From FEN-1219 sp963728995 (GTDB lineage: Bacteria; Pseudomonadota; Gammaproteobacteria; Steroidobacterales; Rariloculaceae): a stretch of DNA of 64,000 nucleotides. The position numbers and the translations under genes are program-made. The first letter of the stretch is position 1; each line of letters starts with the position of its first letter. The notes under the pieces were generated by a model. That model worked only from the letters and a program-made list of their open reading frames with translations, ran no database searches and had not been told where the DNA came from. Positions 1-8,990 of this stretch are shown here, piece after piece. The stretch lies in NCBI GenBank assembly GCA_963728995.1, contig CAVSMD010000002.1:806001-870000 (forward strand), read 5' to 3'.

Positions 1-983
1 TATCGGAGTGGTTCGGAAATGGCGTCGTGAACGTCGCCGTCGTGTGACACGCGTTGCATTCCGCGGAAATGCTTGGATGCCCCGTCGGGCTCGCGATCCG
101 ACGCCGTGCCGATCGCGACGGTGCCGTTGTGACAGGCCGAGCAGCCTCCCGTGATGCCCGTGTGATCGAACGTTCCGTCCGCGTTCAGTGCGACGAAACT
201 GGTAGTCGTATGGCAATCGCTACACTCCTGGGTCGTAACGACGTGAGTGTCCGACTTGCCGGTGGCAATGACGCCATCATGGCAGTCGCTGCATTGGCCG
301 AACACTTCGGTGTGATCGACGAAGCTCGTGACGCTGAAGCCCACGGGCGAATGACAGGTTTGACACGTATTGCTCGTCGCGATATGCGTGCTCGGCTTAC
401 CCGGAATCGTTGGGTCTGCGCTCCCTGAATGGCACTGAACGCAGCTGCTCGAGAGTCCTCCGTGAAAATTGTACGGCGTAGCCGCGGGATTGGTCGCCAG
501 ATTGGGATTGAGAGTGGCGTCATCGAGCGCCACCACTAGGGCCACCGCTCGCGGGCTGGAAACTCCGGCGGCGCTCACCACCAGCTGCACGGCGTACGCC
601 CCCGCTTTGTCGGGCACGAACGTAGGGCTAGCAGTGTCTTCACCCACCAACTGCGCGCTGCTGCCCGTCGGTCTGGAGGCAAACGACCAGGCGTAGCTCA
701 GGGCTTCACCGCTCGAGGAAGTCGATTTGCTGCCGTCGAGATAAGCCGTATAAGGATCACCGCCGTGATTACAGGCCAGCGCGGGTGGGGTCGTCGTGTA
801 CGCCTCTCCCTTCAGCAGCGTCTCGCACACGCCTCCCGCGTCGGCACGCAAGATTTTCGCCGAGCTTGGAGTCGGCGTCGGTGTTGGCGTGGGATTCGAC
901 GCTCCCGAGCTCCCGCCGCCGCTGCAGCCGGCTACGAGCAGTGCGAGCAATATCGACGCGGACGCGATCGGCGTACGAAACAT
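1..983 (-). CDS. Multiheme c-type cytochrome lipoprotein with PKD-like domain (3' end outside window)
   Basis: This is probably a surface- or outer-membrane-anchored electron carrier. The ATG at 983 opens a lipoprotein signal ending in a lipobox Cys (LLVAGC), followed by a Gly/Ser and Pro-Thr linker. Next comes a PKD/Ig-like domain (roughly residues 45-150, with AYLDGSKSTSSSGEALSYAW), then CxxCH haem motifs: CVQCH, CQTCH, CSDCH, CSDCH, CSACH and, after a frame change near 60-85, CNACH. That gives at least six haems before the window edge. It lies 35 bp downstream of the lipoprotein gene at 1019-1609 and ends the minus-strand cytochrome operon. The frame break near the edge looks like a one-base indel because haem spacing resumes in the new frame. 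The role as terminal extracellular reductase is inferred from lipidation and context. Confidence 0.85.
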   Translation of the reverse strand, partial: MFRTPIASASILLALLVAGCSGGGSSGASNPTPTPTPTPSSAKILRADAGGVCETLLKGEAYTTTPPALACNHGGDPYTAYLDGSKSTSSSGEALSYAWSFASRPTGSSAQLVGEDTASPTFVPDKAGAYAVQLVVSAAGVSSPRAVALVVALDDATLNPNLATNPAATPYNFHGGLSSSCVQCHSGSADPTIPGKPSTHIATSNTCQTCHSPVGFSVTSFVDHTEVFGQCSDCHDGVIATGKSDTHVVTTQECSDCHTTTSFVALNADGTFDHTGITGGCSACHNGTVAIGTASDREPDGASKHFRGMQRVSHDGDVHDAISEPLR

Positions 984-1018
984 GGCTCCACTCCGTTCCC
1001 GTTTTGACATCGATCCAC

Positions 1019-1609
1019 CTAAGGCGCGCTGTTGCCAACCGCCGCGAAGAACTCGTCGAAATTCCCTGAGCCGTCCCAGCGGATGAACGTACGAAGGGCC
1101 CTGCTGTCGCCCGTGGCAACCCTGATCGAAGCCGGCGCAGCGCCGCCGATCAGCGTGAGCTGCTGCAGCGTGACGCGTGCGGCGAGCTCTTCCCGGACCG
1201 GCACGGTCGTCGAGTACATCGGCTTCTCGATCCCGGTCGGCACGAGATCGTGCCAGGGGGTCAATGGCAGCTCGATCGGCTCGCCCTGAACTTCGACGTA
1301 AAGCGTGCGGGGCTCCTGCGCGTCCGGCGCGATGAAGCCTCGATCGATCGTCGTCGCAACCCCAACCCACAGAAAGTACTCGCGCACACCCTGGCGATTC
1401 GTCTCGACCGGCCCGAGGTACACGTAGTCGCGGGCGCTGCGCGAATAGCGCGGCTCCGTTCGCGCGTAGACCAGCACTCCGGCACCGCGGACAATCGTCG
1501 CGCCGGAGCGTTCGTCGAGCCGCTCGAGCCGCCCGCTGCCGCCGGCGCACCCACCGAGCACTGCCGCAACAATCAGCAAAAGGCACAAAGTGGTGCGTGC
1601 TGTTGGCAT
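1019..1609 (-). CDS. Small lipoprotein of the cytochrome locus
   Basis: A 196-aa protein starts at the ATG at 1609, two bases after the TGA of the upstream barrel gene, so translation is probably coupled. The N-terminus is a typical lipoprotein signal (LLLIVAAVLGGC). The mature part is mixed alpha/beta with no haem motif, and I recognise no family. Because of the frameshift in the upstream gene, this sequence reads as an in-frame fusion to the barrel protein. The lipobox and the separate stop of the barrel gene show that they are two proteins. An accessory outer-membrane lipoprotein of the electron conduit is the natural guess from position, but there is no direct evidence of function. Confidence 0.75.
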   Translation of the reverse strand: MPTARTTLCLLLIVAAVLGGCAGGSGRLERLDERSGATIVRGAGVLVYARTEPRYSRSARDYVYLGPVETNRQGVREYFLWVGVATTIDRGFIAPDAQEPRTLYVEVQGEPIELPLTPWHDLVPTGIEKPMYSTTVPVREELAARVTLQQLTLIGGAAPASIRVATGDSRALRTFIRWDGSGNFDEFFAAVGNSAP

Positions 1610-1611
1610 CG

Positions 1612-4168
1612 TCAGAAGTCCGCCCGATATCCGACGTTCAAGTACTTGCCGGTGGAGTCTTGCTCCGCCGTGCTGGACGTACGCACGAGATTCTCCTGAC
1701 CAATCTCGAGCTCGAGTCGGTATCGACGCGGCGCGTTCCACAGTAGCCGCAGCGAAGGCGTGACGGTCTCCCGGCGAATGCCGGTCAATGCGCCTTCCCA
1801 GACGCCGAGTCGCAATCGCGGATTGATGCGCAGACGTTTGCCGATCGGCACGCGCGTGTCCCACGTCAACAAGCGTCGTGGTGAAATCGGGCGCTTCGCC
1901 ATGGCGCAGGTTCAGGACATTGACGTCGCGGTGGCCGAACAACGACGACGCCACCAGCGTACCGGAGTAATAGACCTGCTGGCCCGTGCCCGGCACCCCG
2001 GCGACGCCCGCGGAATCGACGCTGGAGCTGATGTCCAGCGCGGTCACGTCGGCGTTCAGCTGCAAGCGCTCGCCGACGGGCATGGCGATGCCGAACGTAG
2101 CGGTCCTGCTCCTGGCGGTGCGATCGCGAGCGATCTGTCGAAGCTCGTCCTCGGTCCAAACGAGCAGCAGCTCGTCCACGGTCGATACGGCTTGGCCGAT
2201 CAGCGCATTGCGCGTGGAGATGGCGCTGCGCTCGTCGTAGAGGCCGGTCAACATGATCCGGTTCTTCAGGCGCCACGTGCCGAACGCGAGGGCCGTGTTG
2301 AGCTCGCCATACAGCGTGTCGTAGTCGAGCATCGTCGTGAGGCTGCGCGTGTCATCGAGGTAGCGCACCTCGAGGCCGACGGCCTGCCGGTCGCCTATCC
2401 CGTCGATCTTTTGCGACTGCACGTAGGGGCTGAATCCCCAACGGCCCGCGAGGTGGTCGAAGTCCACCGCAGCCCCGACGAATTCGCGATCCGTCTCGAC
2501 GCCATCCAGCGTCGTTTCGACGGGGTAGCCCATCATCAGGTGCAGGCGTCGCTGGTCGGACCATTGATAGGTGCCGTGCGCGCCGTCGAACCGGCCCAGC
2601 ACGCCCCAGTTGTGCAACGACTGGCGCCCGAGACGCACGGACCACTCGTCCTGCGCGTTGGCGAGGTCGTAGTACGCGTAGGAGATCCGCTGGCGGTCGC
2701 CGATCCCGCCCTGCTCCTCTCCCAGCATGTCGTGCAAATCGTTGATGCTGAAGCGCGCGAACGTGTTCAGAGAGTCGCCGCGATGGCGCACGGTGACGTC
2801 GAGGTCCGTCAGCAACCCCGAGAACGTCGTGAGCTCCGCCTGATCCTGGTCGAACCGATCGACGTTTCGGTAGTAGTACTGCGACAGCCCCGTCGTGACG
2901 TCCCAGCGCCGCGCCTCCGTCTGCTCGGTGCGGAGCCGCTCGCGTGCCGTGTCCACGACCAGATTGCTCAGGCGCTGGCGGACGCGCGATGCGGCCTCAC
3001 TCTCCGGGTAGTCCTCGAGAAACCGTCGATATTCGGCAGCCGCGTTCGCCGTCTGGCCGTTCTTCTCGCGGGCGATGCCGAGATTCTCGCGCGCCTCGGC
3101 GCGGTGCTCACCCGGCGCCTCCAGCAAGCGCGTGTACGCGCGGATCGCGGTGACATAGTCGCCCGCGATCAGTGCCTTGCGTGCCTCGGCTTGCAACTCT
3201 TCGATCCGTTCCGGCGGCAGCGCGGCGTCGGCAACGGTCGTGGCTTCGGCGACCGCGGGCGTGCCCTGCGTCTGCGACGGGTCCGCGACGGCACCCCCAC
3301 GCGCTAGGGCAAGGCTTGCGGCGTCTCGCACCTCGTCCGCCTCGGCGCGCCCGATCCAGGCGCGCGGGAACGACGCCGCAAGACCCGTCAGCACGGTGGT
3401 CGCCTCGTCCTCGCCCGAGAAAAACCCGAGCCGGAGCCGGTGCCAGGTCACGCCGGCAATCGTCGTGCTCGACACGTACAGATGCTGCCCCTGGCCTAAG
3501 GGGACTCCAGCGACGAGGGCCGGGTCCACCGGCTCGCGGGTCGACTGCAGATTGATGACGTAATCCGACACCACGGCGGGCGCCCGGACTCGGGACGTGA
3601 GCGGCGCACGATCGCTCGGCGTTGCGGGCGCCGGCGCCGCGCGCGGCAGGGCCTGGGTGGAACGAGGCGTCGACTCTGCCGGGACTGGCGCAGCCTGCGG
3701 CACGAGGTCGCTGCCAACACGCACGCGCAGCTCGAGTGTGCGCAAGTCGCCGCGCTGGGCGACGCGATAGTCCACCGGTCTATCGAAATGAAAGATCAAC
3801 AGGTTATCGCCGAGACCCAGGGATTCGTACTCGATTTCGGTCAGGTGCGCGAGCCGACCGGACTCCGGTCGATACAGCTCGCTCGCAACGCCTTCGCCGA
3901 CACCGAGCTGCCGACACGCATCGAGCGGCGCGACGCGAATCTCGAGCAATACGCCGGCCGGCGTGTTGACGTCGGACTGAAACCGCATCGGACACGCGAG
4001 ATTGATCGTCACCGTGGCTTCGTCGCCGCGCTTCGAGACCTGAATGTCCTCGATGAACATGCCGGCCGCGAGCGCAGCTCGCATGGCGACCATCGCAAGG
4101 GCCGCTCCGACGCACGTCGTTGCCAGCAGGCGGACCCCGTGCTCCATTCTCGCGAGTCGCCGTCTCAT
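1612..4168 (-). CDS. SPOR/TPR-containing outer-membrane beta-barrel protein (putative porin of the cytochrome conduit; frameshifted)
   Basis: The ATG at 4168 has a strong AAGGAG site and overlaps the stop of the 21-haem cytochrome gene (ATGA). The signal peptide is followed by an AMIN-like beta domain (about 35-150), a low-complexity linker, a SPOR-like domain (about 205-275, YVINLQSTREP), TPR repeats (about 320-405) and a long region of alternating aromatic/polar strands with R/Y/W girdles (about 415 to the end, for example QYYYRNVDRFDQDQAELTTF), typical of an outer-membrane barrel. It ends in a terminal Phe (YRADF), the usual BAM signal. A one-base insertion near 1871 (CT[T]GTT) breaks the frame, and the barrel continues in the next frame to 1612. 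Outer-membrane porin of a porin-cytochrome pathway is inferred from operon context; the SPOR/TPR N-terminus is unusual for that role. Confidence 0.75.
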
Positions 4169-5744
4169 CGCGACTCCTTGAGGTCGCGGAACGACTCGGT
4201 GGTGTGGCACTGCGCGCAGTTGCTGCCGAACTCGCCGTCGTGAACGTCGTCCTGGCGATGGCAGCTTGCGCAAGTGCTGTCGAGCTTGATCGCGCCGTCG
4301 ACCTTCTCACGGTGACAGCCGTGGCAATCGAGCCCGCGGTGCGCGCCGCGTCAGGGGAAACGTGGTCTGCCGTGTCGTGATCGAACTGCCACGCCAGCCA
4401 CGCGTTCGCGTTGTGGCAAGTTTCGCAAACGGTGCCGAAGCGCTGTTTGTGCACATCGTCCTCTCGATGGCAGTCGATACACCGTTCCTTCGCATCGAGG
4501 AACGCCTTCGACTCGTGGCACGCATCGCAGGACGCCGTATCGTGCTTGCCCAGCAGCGGAAACCGCGCGAGATCGTGGTCGAACCGGACCTCCTTCGTCC
4601 ACGCCATCGAGCCGTGGCACGTGTCGCACGTCTCTCCGAGCTGCCCGCGATGCGGATCGTCTTCGCCATGGCAGCCGAAGCATTCCATCGGCGGCTTCAC
4701 CACGGAAGCCGGTTGCTCGTGACACATGACGCAGGTGAGGCTCGAATGCGCGCCGAGCAATGCGAATTTCGTGTCGCGGCCGTGATCGAAGGTCACATCC
4801 GGCCATCTCGTCACGCGATGGCATTGAGCGCACTCCGTGCCGTTGACCCCCGCGTGCGTGTCGTCGTCGCGGTGACAGCCGATGCACTCCTTTGGCGCCT
4901 TCTTCTCGAGCTTGTTGCCCTCGTGGCACGCTTCGCACTTCAGCGCGGCGTGGCCGCCGCGCAGCGCGAAGCCCGTGCGCGTAAAGTGATCGAACGAGAG
5001 CTCTTTCCAGTCCTTCGTGGTGTGACACTGCTGACACTCGACGCCGTTGTTGCCCTTGTGGTGATCGTCGTCGGCGTGGCAGCCGATGCACGTCTTCGCC
5101 GTGTCCTCGTATTTCTCCTCGACGTGACAGCTAACACAGGTGATCCGGGCATGCGCGCCGGTCAGGGCGTAGTCGGTCTTTTGCTCGTGGTCGAAGCGCA
5201 CGTCCTTCCACGCTGTCTCGGCATGGCAGTCGGCGCAGGTCGCGCCCAGATTTCCGTGATGCCGGTCGTCTTTCGCGTGACATGCATTGCACTCGGTCTC
5301 CGCGGCGTGGAACGACTTCAGCTCCGGGGTATGGCAGTCGGCGCACTTCGTTTCTGCGTGCTTGCCGTGCAGCGGGAAGTTCGTCACGTCGTGATCGAAC
5401 TTGTCCTCGTCGAGATGCAAAATGTCGGCCGCCCGTCCCATGTGCTCGGAGTGGCAGGTGGCACATCCGGCATTCGCGACCGACGACGAGAGGCCATGGA
5501 ATCCCGTGCGTGCGGTCACGTCACGCGCCACGTCCTCGTGACAATCGAGGCACAGCGAATTCTGGAGATCGCGCGAAAAGGGCTTGTGGCAGGAGCTACA
5601 GGTCGCCTCGAGATCCGCGTGCGCGGTCGAGAGCGGGCCGGGCATGACGAGCCGCTCGAGCGAGTTGACCTGCGCGGAGGCCGCGCCCGTCATACCGGCA
5701 CTCGCCACCGCGACAATCCCATACCACCATCCCTGAGCGCGCAC
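4165..5744 (-). CDS. 21-haem periplasmic c-type cytochrome (frameshifted near the C-terminus)
   Basis: A GTG start at 5744 gives a signal peptide (cleavage near ASA-Q, residue 25) and about 525 residues. I count 18 CxxCH motifs in the first frame and three more (CHGCH, CASCH, CAQCH) after a frame break near 4340-4360, for 21 haems. The motifs fall in a repeating unit of about 75 residues: FDH, a T-x-F-x-L-x-G-x-H segment, CxxCH, CxxCH-x-x-DD-x-H-x-G, CxxCH, W. This is a tandemly expanded cytochrome c3/c7-like fold that would form a long haem wire across the periplasm. Its stop overlaps the start of the barrel gene, and its start lies 18 bp after the membrane b-type cytochrome gene. The partner assignment is inference from this packing. 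Confidence 0.9.
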
Positions 5745-5762
5745 GATCGTCGACCTGCGCGG

Positions 5763-6785
5763 CTAGTACATGTGCACGGCAAGCACATGAATGAGTGCTG
5801 CCACTACGAGCATGTAGAAGAAGGGCAGATGAAACACATGCCATAGGGAGAACATGCGCTCGTAGGAGCCGAGCTCCGCGACCCGGCGCACGCGCCGCAG
5901 GTGCTCCGCGATGAAGCGGGCCAGGGCCCGCTCGAGTCGGGACCGTTCCGCCCGGATGACGGCCGAACGCTTCGCTCGCGCACGCAGCTGTCGCCGCGCA
6001 TACCAGGTCAGCCGCGCCCCCGTCCAGCGCGTCTGAATTGCGAGCTTGAGTGGCAATAGCAGGCTTGCGAGGGCGCTCCGGGGCGGCGCCAGCACGGCCG
6101 CGTCGTAAGCCGTCAGCCGCTCGAGCAGTTGCGGCACGAGTGCCGCCACGTGCTTGCGATCACCTGCGGAGATCCGCGCCCGTGACGACAATGCGCCCAG
6201 CGACGTGCGGTGGCCGTCGAGGTCGACGTGGATCTTGGCGTAGACGTAGCGACCGACGAGACCGCTCAAGGCCACGAGCAGAGTGCAAGACAGCGCCACG
6301 GTGTCGTTCAGCGAACCGAACGCAAAGTTGCAGTGATACAGAATCAGCACGGGCCCCAGGACGCCGAATACCATGTGCATCCGAAACCAATGGCGCGTCG
6401 CCCCGAGCGCGTGCATGAATTTGAGCCGCTTGCGCAAGGGATACAGCAGCAATATCGCCATCAAGCTGGCACCGACGATGCCGAGCCAGTAGCCGAACCC
6501 ATCCTGCGAATCCACGAGCTGGTAGTAGCGCGTGAGCAGCCAGCCGACGAACACCGCGAACGCCGCCAGCGCATAACCGAGGTACGCCGCCGTCCGCACG
6601 GCGCGATCGCTTGCGGCGGAAGCGTTGGGCGCGCTGGCGTGATCTATGGGCGCCTGCTCGAGCGTTTCGGCGACCGCGTCCGGCGGCAGGGTGGATTCTG
6701 CCTCGCGAGCGGGTGCCCCGTCCGGCGGTGGGGCGAAAGGTCTACGTGCCGCAGGGCGGGACACGACATGGGTGGTCGCGGCCAC
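5763..6785 (-). CDS. Membrane b-type cytochrome / ferric-reductase-like transmembrane protein
   Basis: A 340-aa integral membrane protein with a GTG start at 6785, one base after the stop of the upstream TPR gene. About 60 Pro/Ala-rich N-terminal residues precede hydrophobic helices near 65-87, 98-116, 133-155 and 162-185. A basic Arg-rich cytoplasmic loop follows, and then a last helix at about 316-338. His residues that could ligate haem b lie in the third helix region (RHWFRMH and LYHC) and at the C-terminus (WHVFHLPFF, LIHVLAVHMY), resembling the paired-His pattern of b561/ferric-reductase-like proteins. It is the probable inner-membrane quinol-side entry point to the 21-haem cytochrome. 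Haem content is inferred, not seen. Confidence 0.75.
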   Translation of the reverse strand: MAATTHVVSRPAARRPFAPPPDGAPAREAESTLPPDAVAETLEQAPIDHASAPNASAASDRAVRTAAYLGYALAAFAVFVGWLLTRYYQLVDSQDGFGYWLGIVGASLMAILLLYPLRKRLKFMHALGATRHWFRMHMVFGVLGPVLILYHCNFAFGSLNDTVALSCTLLVALSGLVGRYVYAKIHVDLDGHRTSLGALSSRARISAGDRKHVAALVPQLLERLTAYDAAVLAPPRSALASLLLPLKLAIQTRWTGARLTWYARRQLRARAKRSAVIRAERSRLERALARFIAEHLRRVRRVAELGSYERMFSLWHVFHLPFFYMLVVAALIHVLAVHMY

Positions 6786-6786
6786 G

Positions 6787-7389
6787 CTAGGGCTCGATCC
6801 CGGCGAGCTGCGTCGCCTGCGTGCCGGGATGAGCGCTGCCCTGCGCCGTGCTCACCCGCTCGCGCAACGACTGCTCGTCGGCGCCTAGCGCTACGGCGCG
6901 CGCGATCGCACGATCGACGGCCGCGGCGTCGGCCGTGTACGCGTAGGACTCGGCGAGCAGCGCCCAGCCGTTCGCATCGTTCGGTTGTGCGGCGAGCCGC
7001 GCCTCGAGTCCGCCGATCAGCGACTCGACCGACGCGACGCGGCCCCCATCGGCCGAGGGCGTCGCCGGCGCGCGGACAACCGGACGCGGCACGAGCGGCG
7101 ACTGCGTGGCGACCGGCCAAGCGACCGAGCCCATCGAGCGGACGAGCTCCGAGCGACCTTCCGGCGCGCGGTCGAGCAGCAGGGCCACGCCGACACCGAG
7201 CAGCCAAACCGCTAGAGCAATGACGCCAACGAAATTCCCGAGCGACATTCGTCGCGCCTCAAGCAGCCACCATGCTAACGCGCCCACGCAGGCCACGGCG
7301 ACAGCGAGCACCGTACCGAACCACCACATTCCCACTCTCCCACTCGTCCCGCGGCGCAACTGCTCCGGCGTGAACTCGCTCCACGCCAA
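6787..7389 (-). CDS. CcmI/CycH-like membrane TPR protein (cytochrome c biogenesis type)
   Basis: The protein has two N-terminal transmembrane helices (about residues 22-44 and 52-72), a Pro-rich linker and a TPR-like region (ESLIGGLEARLAAQPNDANG, then WALLAESY), the layout of CcmI/CycH, which delivers apocytochrome c to the haem ligation machinery. It is shorter than full CcmI (about 200 residues, with only the first TPRs). Two starts are possible: 7389, or the ATG at 7329 (MWWFGT), which has a GGGAGAG stretch just upstream and is preferred. It is the promoter-proximal gene of the cytochrome operon, consistent with a dedicated maturation helper. A divergent oxidoreductase starts 214 bp away. 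Confidence 0.7.
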   Translation of the reverse strand: MAWSEFTPEQLRRGTSGRVGMWWFGTVLAVAVACVGALAWWLLEARRMSLGNFVGVIALAVWLLGVGVALLLDRAPEGRSELVRSMGSVAWPVATQSPLVPRPVVRAPATPSADGGRVASVESLIGGLEARLAAQPNDANGWALLAESYAYTADAAAVDRAIARAVALGADEQSLRERVSTAQGSAHPGTQATQLAGIEP

Positions 7390-7603
7390 GTTGCGGTTTT
7401 GAAGGGATAATTTCCCGTGCTTACTTCACAAAATCGGGGCGTCAATAATGTAGCATCTGTGGGCATTTTCAGCTCATATACGTGGTTTCTCAAACCGTCT
7501 CCGTTTCGAGACAAGAACCGAGTTTTGGCGCGTGTTATGACAAACTCCCGAGTGCTCGATCGACCGCCGCAGGTTCCAAGCGGGACAGTGAGAATCGTTC
7601 GCA
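7390..7603. promoter_or_regulatory. Divergent promoter region of the cytochrome locus
   Basis: These 214 bp separate the minus-strand cytochrome operon from the plus-strand oxidoreductase. They are clearly richer in A/T than the surrounding genes (for example around 7400-7530), as expected for two outward promoters. No operator could be assigned with confidence. Confidence 0.5.
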
Positions 7604-8917
7604 ATGCATGACCCGGTTGGACTGATGATCTACGCGGCGCCGCTCGTGCTGATCTGGCTCGTATACGTGCGCAAGCGCCGAGCCCAGCATCGCGCGAGCG
7701 CCGCGGTGCTCGACGACAGCCGTGACGCGGGCCTGCTCGACGCACCGTCGCTGCATCCGGTGATCGACATCCGTACCTGCATCGGCTGCGGCTCCTGCGT
7801 GGCCGCCTGTCCCGAGATGCCGGCCCACCAAGTGCTCGGGATGGTGCGGCGCAAGGCGCAGCTCGTGAGCCCCACGGACTGCATCGGTCATGGAGCGTGC
7901 AGGACGGCCTGTCCCGTCGACGCAATCACACTCGTCTACGGTAGCGAGCAACGCGGCGTCGATATCCCAAACGTGAAGCCGAACTTCGAATCGAACGTGC
8001 CCGGCATCTTCATCGCCGGCGAGCTCGGCGGCATGGGCCTAATCCGCAACGCGATCGAGCAGGGCCGGCAAGCGATGGACGCGATAGCAGCCAGCGTCAA
8101 GGGCAAACGCGGCGGCGCGCACGACGTCGTGATCATCGGCGCCGGACCGTCAGGGATAGCAGCATCGCTGGCGGCGAAGCAGCACAAGCTGAGCTTCGTC
8201 ACGATCGAGCAGGACTCGTTGGGTGGCACGGTCGCGAGCTTCCCGCGGCGCAAGCTCGTGATGACCGCGCCGGCAATGCTGCCGCTCGTCGGTAAAGTGA
8301 AGTTCACGGAGACTACCAAGGAAGCTTTGCTCGAGTTCTGGCAGAAGGTCGAGCGCTCGACGGGCCTTACGATCAACTATGGTGAGCGCCTCGAGGCCAT
8401 CGACCGTGGGGGAGACGCGTTCACCGTGCGAACCACGAAGGGGAGCTATCGCGCGCGCGCGGTGCTGCTCGCGATCGGCCGGCGCGGTACGCCGCGCAAG
8501 CTCGGCGTGCCCGGCGAAGAATTGTCGAAAGTCACCTATCGCCTGAGCGATCCGGCGCAGTATCGCGGCCTGCACGTGCTCGTCGTCGGCGGCGGCGACA
8601 GCGCCATCGAGAGCGCGGTAACGGTCGCCGAGCAACCCGACACCATGGTCACGCTGTCGTATCGATCCGCCTCGTTCACGCGCGCGAAGCGGAAGAACCG
8701 CCAACGGCTCGACGAAGCGCAAGCCGGGGGCCGACTCAAGGTGCTGCTCGAGTCGAGCGTGACCCGGATCGGGCCTACCGACGTCGAGCTCGAACAGCAC
8801 GGCAAGGGGCTGCGCCTGCCGAACGATGCAATCATCGTGAATGCCGGCGGTATTCTCCCGACGCCATTTCTCAAGGGGCTCGGCGTCGAGGTGGAGACGA
8901 AGTACGGCACTCGCTGA
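7604..8917 (+). CDS. Membrane-anchored [Fe-S]/FAD/NAD(P)-dependent oxidoreductase
   Basis: A 437-aa protein with an N-terminal membrane helix (residues 7-22). Two ferredoxin-type clusters follow: CIGCGSCVAACP (Cys59, 62, 65, 69) and CIGHGACRTACP (Cys93, 99, 103, with His96 where the second Cys would be). The rest is a thioredoxin-reductase-like fold with the FAD fingerprint GAGPSG (about 176) and an NAD(P) fingerprint GGGDSA (about 328). It probably moves electrons between NAD(P)H and the membrane quinone or cytochrome pool. It is divergent from the multihaem operon and is the plausible cytoplasmic end of that pathway. The frame is intact. The ATG at 7604 is the only start that keeps the membrane anchor. 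Confidence 0.85.
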   Translation: MHDPVGLMIYAAPLVLIWLVYVRKRRAQHRASAAVLDDSRDAGLLDAPSLHPVIDIRTCIGCGSCVAACPEMPAHQVLGMVRRKAQLVSPTDCIGHGACRTACPVDAITLVYGSEQRGVDIPNVKPNFESNVPGIFIAGELGGMGLIRNAIEQGRQAMDAIAASVKGKRGGAHDVVIIGAGPSGIAASLAAKQHKLSFVTIEQDSLGGTVASFPRRKLVMTAPAMLPLVGKVKFTETTKEALLEFWQKVERSTGLTINYGERLEAIDRGGDAFTVRTTKGSYRARAVLLAIGRRGTPRKLGVPGEELSKVTYRLSDPAQYRGLHVLVVGGGDSAIESAVTVAEQPDTMVTLSYRSASFTRAKRKNRQRLDEAQAGGRLKVLLESSVTRIGPTDVELEQHGKGLRLPNDAIIVNAGGILPTPFLKGLGVEVETKYGTR

Positions 8918-8990
8918 GCTCGCACGCCGCGGCGCGCCCCGCAGAAGTGTGCTTGGTCGGCGCAATCGGGGGCATGCGAATCGCGTGCGA

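Noticed and set aside
1760..3307. A 515-codon plus-strand open reading frame
   Set aside because: It is the antisense of the SPOR/TPR barrel gene, with low-complexity Arg/Ala/Val composition and no domain; the minus strand has clear motifs.
1019..4273. A single 1084-residue barrel-lipoprotein fusion
   Set aside because: The barrel's true end is in another frame at 1612, and the last part has its own lipobox and start at 1609.
4165..5744. The regular repeat of CAxxGxGxxxxCxxCH-coding DNA considered as a CRISPR-like array
   Set aside because: Repeat unit is about 225 bp, protein-coding in phase, and the units diverge; it is a duplicated haem module.
4362..5846. A 494-codon plus-strand open reading frame
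   Set aside because: It lies opposite the 21-haem cytochrome, whose CxxCH repeats are unmistakable. The long antisense frame is an effect of high GC codon use.
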